From NCBI RefSeq assembly GCF_003751385.1, contig NZ_RJVA01000009.1, forward strand, positions 186,001-250,000: 64,000 nucleotides of DNA, given 5' to 3'. The position numbers and the translations under genes were made by a program. Position 1 is the stretch's first letter, and every line of letters starts with the position of its first letter. The notes beneath the pieces are model-generated. The model made no database searches, was not told where the DNA came from, and saw nothing but the letters and a program-made list of their open reading frames with translations. The DNA is from Desulfosoma caldarium (GTDB taxonomy: Bacteria; Desulfobacterota; Syntrophobacteria; Syntrophobacterales; DSM-9756). Of this stretch, positions 1-9,048 are shown one piece after another.

Positions 1-1
1 G

Positions 2-862
2 CAGGTGACCATCACGGGCGATAAAGCACATGTGGCTCTGGCGGAGCGCGTGCTGGATGAACTGGAGGCCTTGCTGCGCAAAGGCTACCCGCTCTATGCC
101 TCGGATGTGCTCTACGCCGTCAGAATCCTCAGCGACAAGCCTCAAAGCCACTTGGAAGACATTTTTCTCGACAAAGTCTTTGTCACATCCAGCAAACGCG
201 TCATCACGCCCAAGAGCCTGAAGCAGAAGGAATACATCGAAGCGATTCGAACCCACGACATTGTCTTCGGCATTGGTCCTGCCGGCACGGGCAAGACCTA
301 TCTGGCCATGGCCATGGCGGTATCGGCCCTTATGGCAGATCAAGTTCGGCGCATCATTTTGGTGCGGCCCGCTGTGGAAGCGGGTGAGAAACTGGGATTT
401 CTTCCCGGGGATCTGGCCGAAAAGGTTAACCCGTACTTGAGGCCTCTTTACGATGCGCTGCACGACATGATGGACTTTGAAAAGGCCTCCAGGCTTCTGT
501 CGCGCGGCACCATCGAAGTGGCTCCTCTGGCCTTCATGCGTGGTCGTACCCTGAACGAGGCCTTCGTCATTTTGGATGAAGCTCAAAATACGACCACGGA
601 ACAGATGAAAATGTTCCTGACGCGCCTCGGTTTGGGCTCCAAAGCCGTGATCACCGGCGACGTCACCCAAATCGATTTACCCGAAAACAAGCCGTCCGGC
701 CTCATCGAAGCCATGGAGCTCCTGCAGGGCATTCGAGGCCTTCATTTCATCTTCTTTTCCCATGTGGATGTAGTCCGTCACCGCCTCGTTCAGGACATCA
801 TCGAAGCCTACGAAAATGCCGAATCCAGGGTCCTGTCCAGAAAATCCCCCGACTCTCAATAG
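2..862 (+). CDS. phoH: PhoH-like ATPase (YbeZ/PhoL type), 5' partial
   Basis: Cytoplasmic P-loop ATPase of the PhoH family, thought to act in RNA metabolism and usually found beside ybeY. Counting from the GTG at base 5, a Walker A motif (GPAGTGKT) lies at residues 91-98 and a DEAQ Walker B motif at 191-194, followed by the family's ITGD motif. The reading frame is open to the left edge, and the first visible residues (VTITGD) match the interior of the usual N-terminal KH-like region, so the true start lies upstream and GTG at 5 is probably internal. It is the first visible gene of a tight operon; pgpH begins 9 bases after its stop. The family assignment is secure. Confidence 0.93.
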   Translation, partial: QVTITGDKAHVALAERVLDELEALLRKGYPLYASDVLYAVRILSDKPQSHLEDIFLDKVFVTSSKRVITPKSLKQKEYIEAIRTHDIVFGIGPAGTGKTYLAMAMAVSALMADQVRRIILVRPAVEAGEKLGFLPGDLAEKVNPYLRPLYDALHDMMDFEKASRLLSRGTIEVAPLAFMRGRTLNEAFVILDEAQNTTTEQMKMFLTRLGLGSKAVITGDVTQIDLPENKPSGLIEAMELLQGIRGLHFIFFSHVDVVRHRLVQDIIEAYENAESRVLSRKSPDSQ

Positions 863-871
863 GCGGCCCCT

Positions 872-3364
872 ATGGAACGAGACAAGAGTTTCGACAGTCG
901 TCGCCTGAATTCGGAGACCTTGGGCGGGCGGTTCAGGATGCCGCAAGGGTGGAAAAACCCTGAACATGCCAAGGTGCTTTTGGTGGTGGTGTTTTCTCTG
1001 GCGGCCGCCCTGTTGATCACCCCTACCTTTTTGAAGCGCCCTCCGGCTTATCGCATTGGCGACGTGGCGACCCACGATATCAAGGCGGATCGGGACTTCC
1101 TTATGCTGGACCAGGAGGCGACCAAACAAAAAAGGCAATCGGCTCGTCAGGACGCCCCCCTCATTTTCGATCTTCACGAAAAGGCGGCCCAAATCGCAGT
1201 CCTTCGACTCTCACGGGCATTCAAGACCACGCGCGGCGCCCTTCATGACGCTCTTCTTCAGGAAACCAATGGCCTCATGCCGGACCACCGGGTTCGGCTT
1301 TCGGCGCGGTCTTCCAGCACGCAAAAAGAAGGGGGCGAGCCTCGCATACCGTCCTTTCGAGCCGCCTTTGAAGAAGCCTTGGGATTTTCCGTTCCGGAAA
1401 ACATTTACTTGATCTTGGCCGGCGAACACTTTTCACCGTCTTTGGAAGAACGTGTCATCGGCTGGCTTCACATCATTTTTGAAGAAGGCATTCTTCCCGA
1501 TGCGGGGGATCCGGACCTGGTGGCCCTACAATCAATGCAACCGGCCCGAAGATCGGTTCAGGTGCGCATGATTCCGTCGCTTCGAGAACGAACGGTTGTC
1601 TCGCTCAGCCATTTCATGGACATTCATCGGGCTCGAGAAAAGGCCACAACGCGCATTCTTCAGCAGGAAGGCGACATTCAATCGGCACGGGCCATCGCGT
1701 ATCTTTGCGCCCAGCTTTTGGAACCCAATCTGTTTTTCAATCGGCTGGAAACCCAACGGGCAGAGAGTGCCGCTGCGGAAGCCGTCAAGCCGGTGTATGT
1801 GCAGATCAAGAAAAACGAAATGATCATTCGCGATGGCCAGAAGCTTGCCGAGGAAGATCTGCACAAGCTCGAAGCCTACGCCTCAGCTCTACCCAAGAAA
1901 CGTGCTCTGTCCGCCTTTTGGGCCATCTGGCTGTTTTCGGCCTTGTTTTTGGCCGTGCTGTGGCACATGCTTTCCCTACGCATTCCTTCGGTACGTCTGG
2001 ATTTTCATGATTATGTGTTTCTTGCCAGCGTGCTCCTCGTCGTCTTGGTGCTGTGCCGAACCGCCGACTGGCTCAGCGCCTCAGTGGGCTCACAACCCGG
2101 CTATTTTAATCAGCGGAGCTTTCTTTACGCGGTTCCCATTGCGGCGGGAGCCATGCTGGCCAGTATCTTTTTTGGGCTCACCACGGCCGTCTTCTTTTCC
2201 CTGGCCGTCAGTGTCTTTGCGGCACTCCTGTGCGGCAACGATTTTCAGGTGTTTGTCTTTGCCCTTTTGGGGTCCCTCGTGGGAAGCTACGGGGTCAACC
2301 CGTGTCGAAACCGGCTGGTTCCCATCCGGGCAGGCCTGCTCACAGGGGCCACCAACGCGGCGTGCCTTACCCTTTTCGCCTTGTTTCAAGAACACGGATC
2401 ATCCGTGGCCGTTTTGGTGAATGCCTTTTTGGGGTTCATGGGCGGCATTGTTTCCGGAGTCCTTGCCACAGGATTCACCCCCTTGGCCGAACTTCTCTTC
2501 GGCTACACCACGGACATTCGGCTTCTAGAACTGGCCAGCATGGACCAGCCTCTTTTGCAGGAACTCATGATTCAAGCCCCGGGCACCTATCACCACAGCC
2601 TGATTGTGGGCAACATGACGGAAGCCGCGGCCAAGTCCATCGGAGCCAATTCTCTGCTTGCCAAGGTAGCGGGCTATTATCACGACATTGGCAAGATCAA
2701 GAAGCCTTTGTATTTCATCGAAAACCAGTTTGACGCAGAAAACCGGCATGAAAAACTGGCCCCGTCCATGAGCAGCCTCATTCTCATCTCCCACGTCAAA
2801 GACGGCGTGGAATTGGCTCGCAAGCACCGGCTGGGAAAACCTATCATTGACATTATTCGCCAACACCACGGCAAGAGTCTCATTTCGTACTTTTATCAGA
2901 AAGCCATGGAGGCACGGGAAAAGACCAAGACATCCAAAGGGGCGGAACTGCCTCCCATCAACATCGACGATTATCGATATCCCGGCCCGAAGCCGCAAAC
3001 CAAGGAAGCTGGCTTGGTGATGCTGGCCGATATGGTGGAAGCCGCCTGCCGGTCTCTAAGTGAACCGACACCGGCGCGCATTCAAGGCATGGTCAGCCGC
3101 CTGATCAACAGCGCCTTCACCGACGGGCAGCTGGATGAATGCGAACTGACCCTCAAGGATCTGCACCAGATCGCCAAGCACTTCCATCAAATTCTGGCCA
3201 CGGTGCATCACAAACGCATTGAATATCCCGCACAGGCAAGTTCAACAAAGGGCAAACCCAATGGCACAGATTCACATCAGCGAGAAGTGCGACCGGATAA
3301 AGATCGACCTGGAACGGCTGCAGCAAGTGGCCGAACGGATCTTAAACGCCTTGGACTGCAGTGA
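872..3364 (+). CDS. pgpH: 7TM-HD (PgpH/YqfF-type) membrane phosphodiesterase, likely for c-di-AMP
   Basis: Membrane protein of the 7TMR-HD family, whose Firmicute members (PgpH) hydrolyse c-di-AMP. Visible in order are an N-terminal transmembrane helix (about residues 30-50), a large extracytoplasmic HDED-type region (about 50-340), a bundle of hydrophobic segments (about 345-545) and a cytoplasmic HD domain with the HD pair at H604-D605 in YYHDIGK. The family-like sequence ends near residue 785 (HHKRIEYP). The last 45 or so residues are polar, low-complexity and overlap ybeY out of frame by about 104 bases, so they may be an extension caused by loss of an earlier stop. Substrate specificity is inferred from the family. 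Confidence 0.9.
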   Translation: MERDKSFDSRRLNSETLGGRFRMPQGWKNPEHAKVLLVVVFSLAAALLITPTFLKRPPAYRIGDVATHDIKADRDFLMLDQEATKQKRQSARQDAPLIFDLHEKAAQIAVLRLSRAFKTTRGALHDALLQETNGLMPDHRVRLSARSSSTQKEGGEPRIPSFRAAFEEALGFSVPENIYLILAGEHFSPSLEERVIGWLHIIFEEGILPDAGDPDLVALQSMQPARRSVQVRMIPSLRERTVVSLSHFMDIHRAREKATTRILQQEGDIQSARAIAYLCAQLLEPNLFFNRLETQRAESAAAEAVKPVYVQIKKNEMIIRDGQKLAEEDLHKLEAYASALPKKRALSAFWAIWLFSALFLAVLWHMLSLRIPSVRLDFHDYVFLASVLLVVLVLCRTADWLSASVGSQPGYFNQRSFLYAVPIAAGAMLASIFFGLTTAVFFSLAVSVFAALLCGNDFQVFVFALLGSLVGSYGVNPCRNRLVPIRAGLLTGATNAACLTLFALFQEHGSSVAVLVNAFLGFMGGIVSGVLATGFTPLAELLFGYTTDIRLLELASMDQPLLQELMIQAPGTYHHSLIVGNMTEAAAKSIGANSLLAKVAGYYHDIGKIKKPLYFIENQFDAENRHEKLAPSMSSLILISHVKDGVELARKHRLGKPIIDIIRQHHGKSLISYFYQKAMEAREKTKTSKGAELPPINIDDYRYPGPKPQTKEAGLVMLADMVEAACRSLSEPTPARIQGMVSRLINSAFTDGQLDECELTLKDLHQIAKHFHQILATVHHKRIEYPAQASSTKGKPNGTDSHQREVRPDKDRPGTAAASGRTDLKRLGLQ

Positions 3365-3755
3365 TGGAGAACTGAGCCTCGTCGTGACCGATGACGAGGA
3401 AATGGCCGATTTGAACCAAAGGTTTCGGGGGGTTGGTGAACCCACCGATGTTTTGTCCTTTCCCATGAGGGAAGGCGAGTTTGGGGACATTGCGCCTCAC
3501 ATGTTAGGGGACGTGGTCATCAGCATGGACACGGCCCAAGTCATGGCACAAACGGCCCGGTGCACGTTGGATGAGGTCCTGGATCTTCTTCTCATTCACG
3601 GCATCCTTCATCTGCTGGGTCACGACCATGGCGAGCCCGAGGAGGCGCGAACCATGGAAGCCCTGACCTTGCAGCTCCTGAAAACGCTCGGGCACGAACC
3701 CGCCCGTTTTTCCTGGTATCGAACGGATTTTGGCAATGAGACAAAGGAGGCGTAG
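3261..3755 (+). CDS. ybeY: Endoribonuclease / rRNA maturation factor YbeY
   Basis: Zinc-dependent YbeY endonuclease needed for 16S rRNA 3' maturation and ribosome quality control. The zinc-binding signature HGILHLLGHDH (H113, H117 and H123 from the chosen start) is complete. An upstream in-frame start at 3219 would add 14 residues lying wholly inside pgpH. The ATG at 3261 gives the 164-residue length and the MAQIHI N-terminus expected of the family, so I chose it, although its ribosome binding site (AAAGGG at 3247-3252) is only fair. It lies in the phoH-ybeY context usual for this gene and overlaps the end of pgpH. Confidence 0.93.
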   Translation: MAQIHISEKCDRIKIDLERLQQVAERILNALDCSDGELSLVVTDDEEMADLNQRFRGVGEPTDVLSFPMREGEFGDIAPHMLGDVVISMDTAQVMAQTARCTLDEVLDLLLIHGILHLLGHDHGEPEEARTMEALTLQLLKTLGHEPARFSWYRTDFGNETKEA

Positions 3756-3758
3756 GAC

Positions 3759-4475
3759 GTGGCACGGTTGGCCGTCAATGTGGACCATGTGGCGACGGTG
3801 CGGCAGGCAAGGTTGGCCACGGAGCCCGATCCGGTAACGGCTGCGGCCCTGGCAGAACTAGCCGGCGCTCAGGGCATCGTGGTCCATCTTCGGGAAGATC
3901 GACGTCATATTCAGGACCGGGACGTGGAAATTCTCCGTCGGACCGTCAAGACGCGACTCAACCTGGAGATGGCCGCTACGGCGGAAATGATCGAGACGGC
4001 GCTGCGCATCAAGCCAGATGTGGTGACCTTGGTTCCGGAAAAGCGCCAGGAACTCACCACGGAAGGGGGCTTGGACGTGGTGCTTTACGAAGAAGCTCTG
4101 GCGGAAGCCATCACGCGATTGCATCAAGGCGGCATTTCCGTCAGCTTGTTTGTCAATCCGGACCCCAAGCACGTTAAGACCGCGGCAAAAATCGACGCCG
4201 ATTGCGTGGAAATCCACACGGGATTGTTCGCCGAAGCGAAAACCTACGCAAAACGGCAGGAAGAGTTCGAACGCATTCAGGATGCCGCCAAGCTGGCAGC
4301 AAAAATCGGCTTGGTGGTCCACGCGGGACACGGCGTGGATTACCGAAACATTCTGTGGCTTCGCTTGATCAAGGAAATTGAAGAATTTAGCATCGGCCAC
4401 GCCATCATCGCTCGAGCCGTTTTGGTGGGCATGGAACGGGCCGTGAAAGAAATGGTCGCCTTGGTGCAAGGGTAA
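3759..4475 (+). CDS. pdxJ: Pyridoxine 5'-phosphate synthase
   Basis: PdxJ condenses 3-amino-1-hydroxyacetone 1-phosphate with 1-deoxy-D-xylulose 5-phosphate to make pyridoxine 5'-phosphate in the DXP-dependent vitamin B6 route. The N-terminus MARLAVNVDHVATVRQARL and the downstream HLREDRRHIQDRD and HAGHGVDYRN blocks are typical TIM-barrel PdxJ motifs, and 238 residues is the normal length. The start is GTG, placed by a near-ideal AAAGGAGG at 3743-3750. Its stop overlaps the acpS start by one base (TAATG), indicating translational coupling; pdxJ-acpS adjacency is common in Proteobacteria. Confidence 0.96.
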   Translation: MARLAVNVDHVATVRQARLATEPDPVTAAALAELAGAQGIVVHLREDRRHIQDRDVEILRRTVKTRLNLEMAATAEMIETALRIKPDVVTLVPEKRQELTTEGGLDVVLYEEALAEAITRLHQGGISVSLFVNPDPKHVKTAAKIDADCVEIHTGLFAEAKTYAKRQEEFERIQDAAKLAAKIGLVVHAGHGVDYRNILWLRLIKEIEEFSIGHAIIARAVLVGMERAVKEMVALVQG

Positions 4476-4954
4476 TGGGTGTCTACGGCATCGGCATCGA
4501 CCTCGTGCGCATCGACCGCATCGAAGCGGGGCTTGCGCGCTGGAAAAACCGGTTTTTGGACAAGGTTTTCACCGTCACCGAACAGCGAGCCTGCTTGGCC
4601 AAGAAAAATCAAGCGGCTTGTCTGGCCATGCGTTTCGCCGCCAAGGAAGCCTTTGCCAAGGCTGTGGGCACCGGCATTCGCGCTCCCCTTTTTTGGAAAG
4701 ACATGGAAGTCCTCAACGCCCCTTCAGGACGGCCCGTCATCTGCTTGTCCCCAAGGGCTCAAGGGCTCCTTCGCGATCTCGGCATCCATGCGTGGCATGT
4801 GAGCCTCACCGATGACGGCCTCTATGGGGCGGCCGTGGTAGTTTTGGAAACTGCGGAAGTAAGCCCCATTGAGGGGCTGGGCCGTATGGGAGACATGCGC
4901 AATGATACTCGTAACCGCCCAAGAAATGGCGGAACTGGACCGCCGAACCATTGA
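4475..4954 (+). CDS. acpS: Holo-[acyl-carrier-protein] synthase
   Basis: Phosphopantetheinyl transferase that converts apo-ACP to holo-ACP using CoA. The magnesium-binding residues D9 (GIGIDLVRIDRIE) and E58 (RFAAKEAFAKA) are present. The catalytic body ends near residue 125 (LTDDGLYGAAVVVLE). A 34-residue polar tail (from TAEVSPIEG to the end) overlaps the start of nnr by 53 bases and has no family counterpart that I recognise. As with pgpH-ybeY, this suggests a gene end that ran through a lost stop into the next gene. The ATG overlaps the pdxJ stop. Confidence 0.93.
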   Translation: MGVYGIGIDLVRIDRIEAGLARWKNRFLDKVFTVTEQRACLAKKNQAACLAMRFAAKEAFAKAVGTGIRAPLFWKDMEVLNAPSGRPVICLSPRAQGLLRDLGIHAWHVSLTDDGLYGAAVVVLETAEVSPIEGLGRMGDMRNDTRNRPRNGGTGPPNH

Positions 4955-6455
4955 AGAGATTGGTCTTCCCGGCGCCGTGCTCATGGAAAATGCCGCTCGA
5001 GGCGCCTTGGCGTTTTTCGAACGCGTCATGCCCGACCTGGCGCGACGGCGCGTGGTGGTGCTTGCCGGATCGGGCAACAACGCCGGGGATGGATTTGTCA
5101 TCGCGCGACTGTTGCACGGCAAGGGGGTCTGGGTGCGCGTGGTGTGCCTGCGTCCGGCCGAACGCCTTCGAGGAGATGCGCTCCTCAACTATCGTATTTT
5201 GGAAAAGATCGGGGTCCAGCCTTTCCATTGGAATGAAAACGAGGACTTTTCGTCCCAGTTTTCGATGGTTCGCGATGCGGATGTGATCATCGACGCCCTT
5301 TTGGGAACCGGCCTTTCCAGCCCCGTTCAAGGGCTCTACCGCGATATCATCGAAGCGGTGAACGCTTTGCAAAAACCCGTTCTGGCCGTGGATCTTCCGT
5401 CCGGCCTGGACGCCTCCACAGGAAAGGTTCTGGGCGCCGCCATTCGCGCCACGGCCACGGCCACGTTTGGCTTGCCGAAGGTGGGCCAGAGAATCGGCGA
5501 AGGCGATGCCCTCGTCGGCGCGCTTCATGTGGTGGACATCGGCATTCCGCCGTGCGTGGTGGCCTCCGCAGGGGTGACCCGCTGGTGGCTCGACGAGGAA
5601 CTGTGCCGTCGGTGGTTGTCGCCTCGCCCCGCTGAAACGCACAAAGGGCGAGCGGGACATGTATGCCTTCTTGCCGGGTCCCCAGGAAAAACCGGAGCGG
5701 CCACCTTGGCATCCCTTGGCGCTGCCCGGGTCGGCGCAGGGCTTGTGACCTTGTTCGTGCCCCGCTCCCTGAACCCGATTCTTGAAGTCAAACTCACCGA
5801 AGCCATGACTTTGCCCATCCCCGAAACCTCGGAACACAGCGCATCCATTGCGGCCGAGACCGAGATTCTGGACTTTCTGCACGGAAAGCAGGCTCTTGCC
5901 GTAGGTCCGGGGATTTCTCTGCACCCGGAAACCCAAAGCCTGCTGCTTCGCCTCATTTCCCGCGTACCCTGTCCCTTGGTGTTGGACGCCGATGCCCTCA
6001 CCATTCTGGCCGGCGCTTTGGACACCCTTGGTGAAGCCCCCGTGCCGGTGATCGTGACGCCCCATCCCGGAGAAATGGCTCGGCTGATGTCATGCCGTGT
6101 CGCCGACGTGCAGGCGGATCGGCTTCAGGTAGCCCAGGAATTCAGCCGGCAACACGGCGTCATCGTTCTTCTCAAAGGGCACCGCACCGTGATTGCGTCG
6201 CCTGAAGGGCGCGTCGCCATCAACGGGTCCGGCACGCCGGCCATGGCATCCGGCGGCATGGGCGATGTGCTCACGGGAATGATTGCCGGGTTTCTTGCCC
6301 AAGGGGTGGAACCGTTTCAGGCGGCGTGCCTGGCCGCATACATTCACGGCAAGGCCGCAGAAAACGTTTGCCAGGGTAAGACGACGCGAGGTCTATTGGC
6401 TTCGGATCTCCTAGAGCACATTCCTCTGGTCATCGGAGCGTTGGAGACGGCATGA
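4902..6455 (+). CDS. nnr: Bifunctional NAD(P)H-hydrate epimerase / ADP-dependent NAD(P)H-hydrate dehydratase
   Basis: Two-domain Nnr repair enzyme for damaged (hydrated) NAD(P)H. The N-terminal YjeF_N epimerase domain (about residues 1-215) carries the GSGNNAGDGFV loop and the DALLGTGL block. The C-terminal kinase-fold dehydratase domain (about 230-510) carries GHVCLLAGSPGKTGAA, VLDADALT, TPHPGEM and the ASGGMGDVLTG glycine-rich motif. The chosen ATG at 4902 is preceded by GGGAGA and gives the standard MILVTAQEM start; a TTG at 4869 would be too long. Its end overlaps tsaE (ATGA), so the two are translationally coupled; nnr-tsaE adjacency is widespread. Confidence 0.95.
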   Translation: MILVTAQEMAELDRRTIEEIGLPGAVLMENAARGALAFFERVMPDLARRRVVVLAGSGNNAGDGFVIARLLHGKGVWVRVVCLRPAERLRGDALLNYRILEKIGVQPFHWNENEDFSSQFSMVRDADVIIDALLGTGLSSPVQGLYRDIIEAVNALQKPVLAVDLPSGLDASTGKVLGAAIRATATATFGLPKVGQRIGEGDALVGALHVVDIGIPPCVVASAGVTRWWLDEELCRRWLSPRPAETHKGRAGHVCLLAGSPGKTGAATLASLGAARVGAGLVTLFVPRSLNPILEVKLTEAMTLPIPETSEHSASIAAETEILDFLHGKQALAVGPGISLHPETQSLLLRLISRVPCPLVLDADALTILAGALDTLGEAPVPVIVTPHPGEMARLMSCRVADVQADRLQVAQEFSRQHGVIVLLKGHRTVIASPEGRVAINGSGTPAMASGGMGDVLTGMIAGFLAQGVEPFQAACLAAYIHGKAAENVCQGKTTRGLLASDLLEHIPLVIGALETA

Positions 6456-6985
6456 ACACAGTCATCTGCGTGGAATCCCATGCTCCGGAATCGTCTCTGG
6501 CCTTTGGGCGTGCCATAGGCGAGCGCTTGGTTTCCGGAGATGTGGTGGCTTTGTGGGGGGAACTGGGAGCGGGAAAGACCCTGCTCACCCGAGGCATCGC
6601 GCTGGGCCTAGGCATTCCCGCAGAAACGGCCATCACCAGCCCCACCTTTACCCTGATCAACGAATACGAAGGCCGCCTGCGCCTTTATCACATGGATGGC
6701 TACCGCATCAGTGATCCGGAAGAATTGGAAACCCTTCCCTGGCGGGAAGCCCTTTTTGGCCACGGTGTGGCCGTGGTGGAATGGCCGGAACGCTTGGGAT
6801 CCTTGCTGCCCGCAGCGCGCCTGGATGTCTTTTTGGAAATCCTCGGACCCACCTCCCGCCGGCTGCGCGCGATCTTTCACATAAAGGACTTGGAACGCCG
6901 CTTCGCCGATCTTTTCCTTAGCCTTAAAGAAGGCCTTCAACCGAAAGATGAACATGACAAGGCCGCCTTCACGGCGCCGTCATAA
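6452..6985 (+). CDS. tsaE: tRNA t6A biosynthesis ATPase TsaE
   Basis: P-loop ATPase of the bacterial TsaBDE complex that makes N6-threonylcarbamoyladenosine at position 37 of ANN-decoding tRNAs. The Walker A motif is GELGAGKT at residues 36-43; the SPTFTL and YHMDGYRI blocks and the VVEWPERL motif are standard for TsaE. At 177 residues it is slightly longer than the usual 150-160 because of a C-terminal tail. It is the last gene of the plus-strand operon; the next gene is convergent, 49 bases away. Confidence 0.94.
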   Translation: MNTVICVESHAPESSLAFGRAIGERLVSGDVVALWGELGAGKTLLTRGIALGLGIPAETAITSPTFTLINEYEGRLRLYHMDGYRISDPEELETLPWREALFGHGVAVVEWPERLGSLLPAARLDVFLEILGPTSRRLRAIFHIKDLERRFADLFLSLKEGLQPKDEHDKAAFTAPS

Positions 6986-7034
6986 ACCCCTTTGAGCTCG
7001 GCGGCCTTCTTCGGACACGTTTCGCCTCGGCGCT

Positions 7035-8552
7035 TTACGAGTGCCCGTCGGCCACTTCCGAATTTTTGAACATGCCCGAATGAAACAGCTTCCGAAAGTG
7101 ATAGCCGTAGACGAGAACGGTCACCACGTCGGCGAGGCTTGCGCGATAGTGAAGGAGCGTTTCCTTCAGGAGCTTCCAAAAGCAGGATCGAGAGTCCTTT
7201 GTGTCTCGAACACCCAGGTACCACAAGGAACGCAGAAAAGTGACAATGTCGTTCTTTTCCAGGACGGCTTTGGCGCGAGGCCGGTAGGTTTCCAGGAACG
7301 CTTTGATGCGTTCGTAGTACATCTGCGGAGAATAGATGGTGTCCATGACCCAACGATAGCCGTCCATGATCTTCTGTCGATCCATTTTGGGAATAAAATT
7401 GAGGGTGCCCTCGATGCTGGTGTTGTCCCCGTTGGGCTTGAAGAGAAGGCGCCCTTCCCGTTCCAGCCTTTTGTAAAGCCGCGTTTCAGGGACAGCCGTC
7501 AGCAGGCCGATCATGGCCGTCACCACGCCGGTGGATTGCACGAAATGCACCTGCTTTTGAAAAATGTCCGGAGGATCGTTGTCAAAGCCGATGATGAAAC
7601 CGCCCATGACGGCGAGCCCGTTTTCTTGAATGATGCGCACCGATTCGGCCAATGGGCGGCGCAGATTTTGGCCCTTGCCACATTCTTTGAGGCTTTCCGT
7701 GGAAGGCGTTTCCAATCCCAAAAAAACCTTGTTGAATCCGGCTCGAACCATGAGATCCATCAGTTCTTTGTCTTCGGCCAGGTCCACGGAGGCTTCCGTG
7801 TAAAAGCTGAACTTTCGGCCTCGCCGTTCCTGCCAGCGGATGATGTGTTCCAGCACGGTCTTGACGCTATGCTTGTTGCCGATGAAATTGTCGTCCACAA
7901 TGAACACGGATCCCTGCCATTTTCTGGCGTAGAGCGCTTCCAGTTCGGCGATCATCTGTTCCGGCGGCTTGGTGCGCGGCTTTCGGCCGTTGAGCACGAT
8001 GATGTCACAAAACTCGCAGTTGAACGGGCACCCTCGAGAATACTGTACACTCATGCTGGCGTAGTCCTTGAGACGAATCAGATCCCATAAGGGCAATGGG
8101 GTGCGATCCAGCTGTGGATGTTCGTCCGTGCGGTAAAGGGGCCGCGCACGCCCGGCTTCCAAGTCGGCCACAAGTTCCGGAACAATGCTTTCCCCTTCCC
8201 CGATGACCACATGGTCCACATCCGGAAATTCCTCCGCATAGCCGTAGAACAGGGGACCGCCTCCCACGACAGGCACACCGAGACTGGAACATCGGCGCAC
8301 CACTTCTTTAGTAGATCGGCGCTGAGCAATCATGGCACTGACAAACACATAGTCCGCCCATAAAATATCTTCGTCTTTGAGGGGACGGGTGTTCATGTCC
8401 ACCACCCTTTTTTCCCAATGGCTCGGCAAAAGAGCCGCAACCGTCAAAAGACCTAGTGGCGGAAAAGCCGCTTTGCGGCGCACGATGCGCAGAGCGTGCT
8501 TGAAACTCCAAAAGGTTTCAGCAACCTCCGGGTAAACCAAAAGAACTTTCAT
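7035..8552 (-). CDS. B12-binding-domain radical SAM protein (DUF4070 type)
   Basis: Radical SAM enzyme with an N-terminal cobalamin-binding-like domain (about residues 1-150; KVLLVYPEV, VVIGEGE) and a radical SAM core whose [4Fe-4S] motif is C175-x3-C179-x2-C182 in YSRGCPFNCEFCD. The C-terminal part resembles the DUF4070 region shared with the hopanoid methylase (HpnP) and related groups. The FPPLGLLTVAA and GGPLFYG blocks also fit that superfamily. The substrate cannot be told from sequence; no hopanoid gene is in the window, so I do not name it HpnP. The ATG at 8552 has a strong AAAGGAG ribosome binding site. It stands alone, convergent with tsaE. Confidence 0.85.
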   Translation of the reverse strand: MKVLLVYPEVAETFWSFKHALRIVRRKAAFPPLGLLTVAALLPSHWEKRVVDMNTRPLKDEDILWADYVFVSAMIAQRRSTKEVVRRCSSLGVPVVGGGPLFYGYAEEFPDVDHVVIGEGESIVPELVADLEAGRARPLYRTDEHPQLDRTPLPLWDLIRLKDYASMSVQYSRGCPFNCEFCDIIVLNGRKPRTKPPEQMIAELEALYARKWQGSVFIVDDNFIGNKHSVKTVLEHIIRWQERRGRKFSFYTEASVDLAEDKELMDLMVRAGFNKVFLGLETPSTESLKECGKGQNLRRPLAESVRIIQENGLAVMGGFIIGFDNDPPDIFQKQVHFVQSTGVVTAMIGLLTAVPETRLYKRLEREGRLLFKPNGDNTSIEGTLNFIPKMDRQKIMDGYRWVMDTIYSPQMYYERIKAFLETYRPRAKAVLEKNDIVTFLRSLWYLGVRDTKDSRSCFWKLLKETLLHYRASLADVVTVLVYGYHFRKLFHSGMFKNSEVADGHS

Positions 8553-9048
8553 GTAAGGTCTCCTTTAAAAAATCGCTTTGAAACTCACTGAAAGATTTCC
8601 ATGCTCGCACGGCAAAAATGACCACGAGGCTTTTTAGAAATTTTTAACAAGAATCCTCTGAGAAAGTCGAGTGCCTTTATTGTGGCCGTCGATGCCTTCA
8701 AGCCTCTTCACTTGACCCGGGTCCGATCCCTATAACTCGCATAGAAGCAGACCCCAAAGGGGGGAACGCGGCGCAAGGCGTAAGCCCCTGGGGCGCTTTG
8801 CGGCGCTCCTGTAGACAAGACAACACTTCCCAACATGACAAAGGCACCTCCGCAACCTAGGTAAGGCAACACCAAAGAGGAAGGCAACTCTTTTGAGGGA
8901 CAAAACCCTTTCCATGAACCAGCTAGGCCATGAAAGCGGCCTTGAGGCTCAGGGGCAGGGTGGCCCATGAGCCATTGACTTGGCGAAGCGCGCACGTTAG
9001 CGTGCAGATCTTCACGGAATCGCGTGTCAGGTCACGGGAGGTAGAGTC
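8553..9048. other. About 500-base intergenic region with a strong hairpin; possible structured RNA
   Basis: No convincing gene lies between the divergent radical SAM gene and the ACT gene. A strong hairpin spans 8768-8806: CGCAAGGCG at 8772-8780 pairs fully (one G-U) with CGCTTTGCG at 8794-8802, and after one G-G mismatch GCG at 8768-8770 pairs with CGC at 8804-8806. The loop has its own CCCC/GGGG. Smaller hairpins follow: AAAGAG/CTCTTT around 8874-8893, and GCACG/CGTGC at 8992-9005 just upstream of the ACT gene. This could be a small RNA or a long leader; I recognise no known riboswitch or 6S/SRP/RNase P signature. Confidence 0.35.

Noticed and set aside
4806-6065. 419-codon minus-strand frame opposite nnr
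   Set aside because: Antisense shadow; the plus-strand Nnr has both domains with all motifs.
6959-7008. AAGGCCGCC / GGCGGCCTT inverted repeat between tsaE and the radical SAM gene
   Set aside because: The 32-base loop and absence of a T tract make a terminator unlikely; it may be coincidental.
7041-8090. 349-codon plus-strand frame opposite the B12 radical SAM gene
   Set aside because: Antisense shadow; no family match, and the minus-strand protein has a complete radical SAM motif.
8714-8732. tRNA-like T-arm (GGGTCCGATCCC)
   Set aside because: The loop is six bases and no acceptor, D or anticodon arms can be found around it.
8712-8736. TTGACC ... TATAAC as a promoter before the ACT gene
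   Set aside because: The spacer is only 13 bases, too short for sigma-70.
8708-8995. 95-codon minus-strand frame in the intergenic region
   Set aside because: Overlaps the strong hairpin, has no ribosome binding site or family similarity; more likely non-coding.
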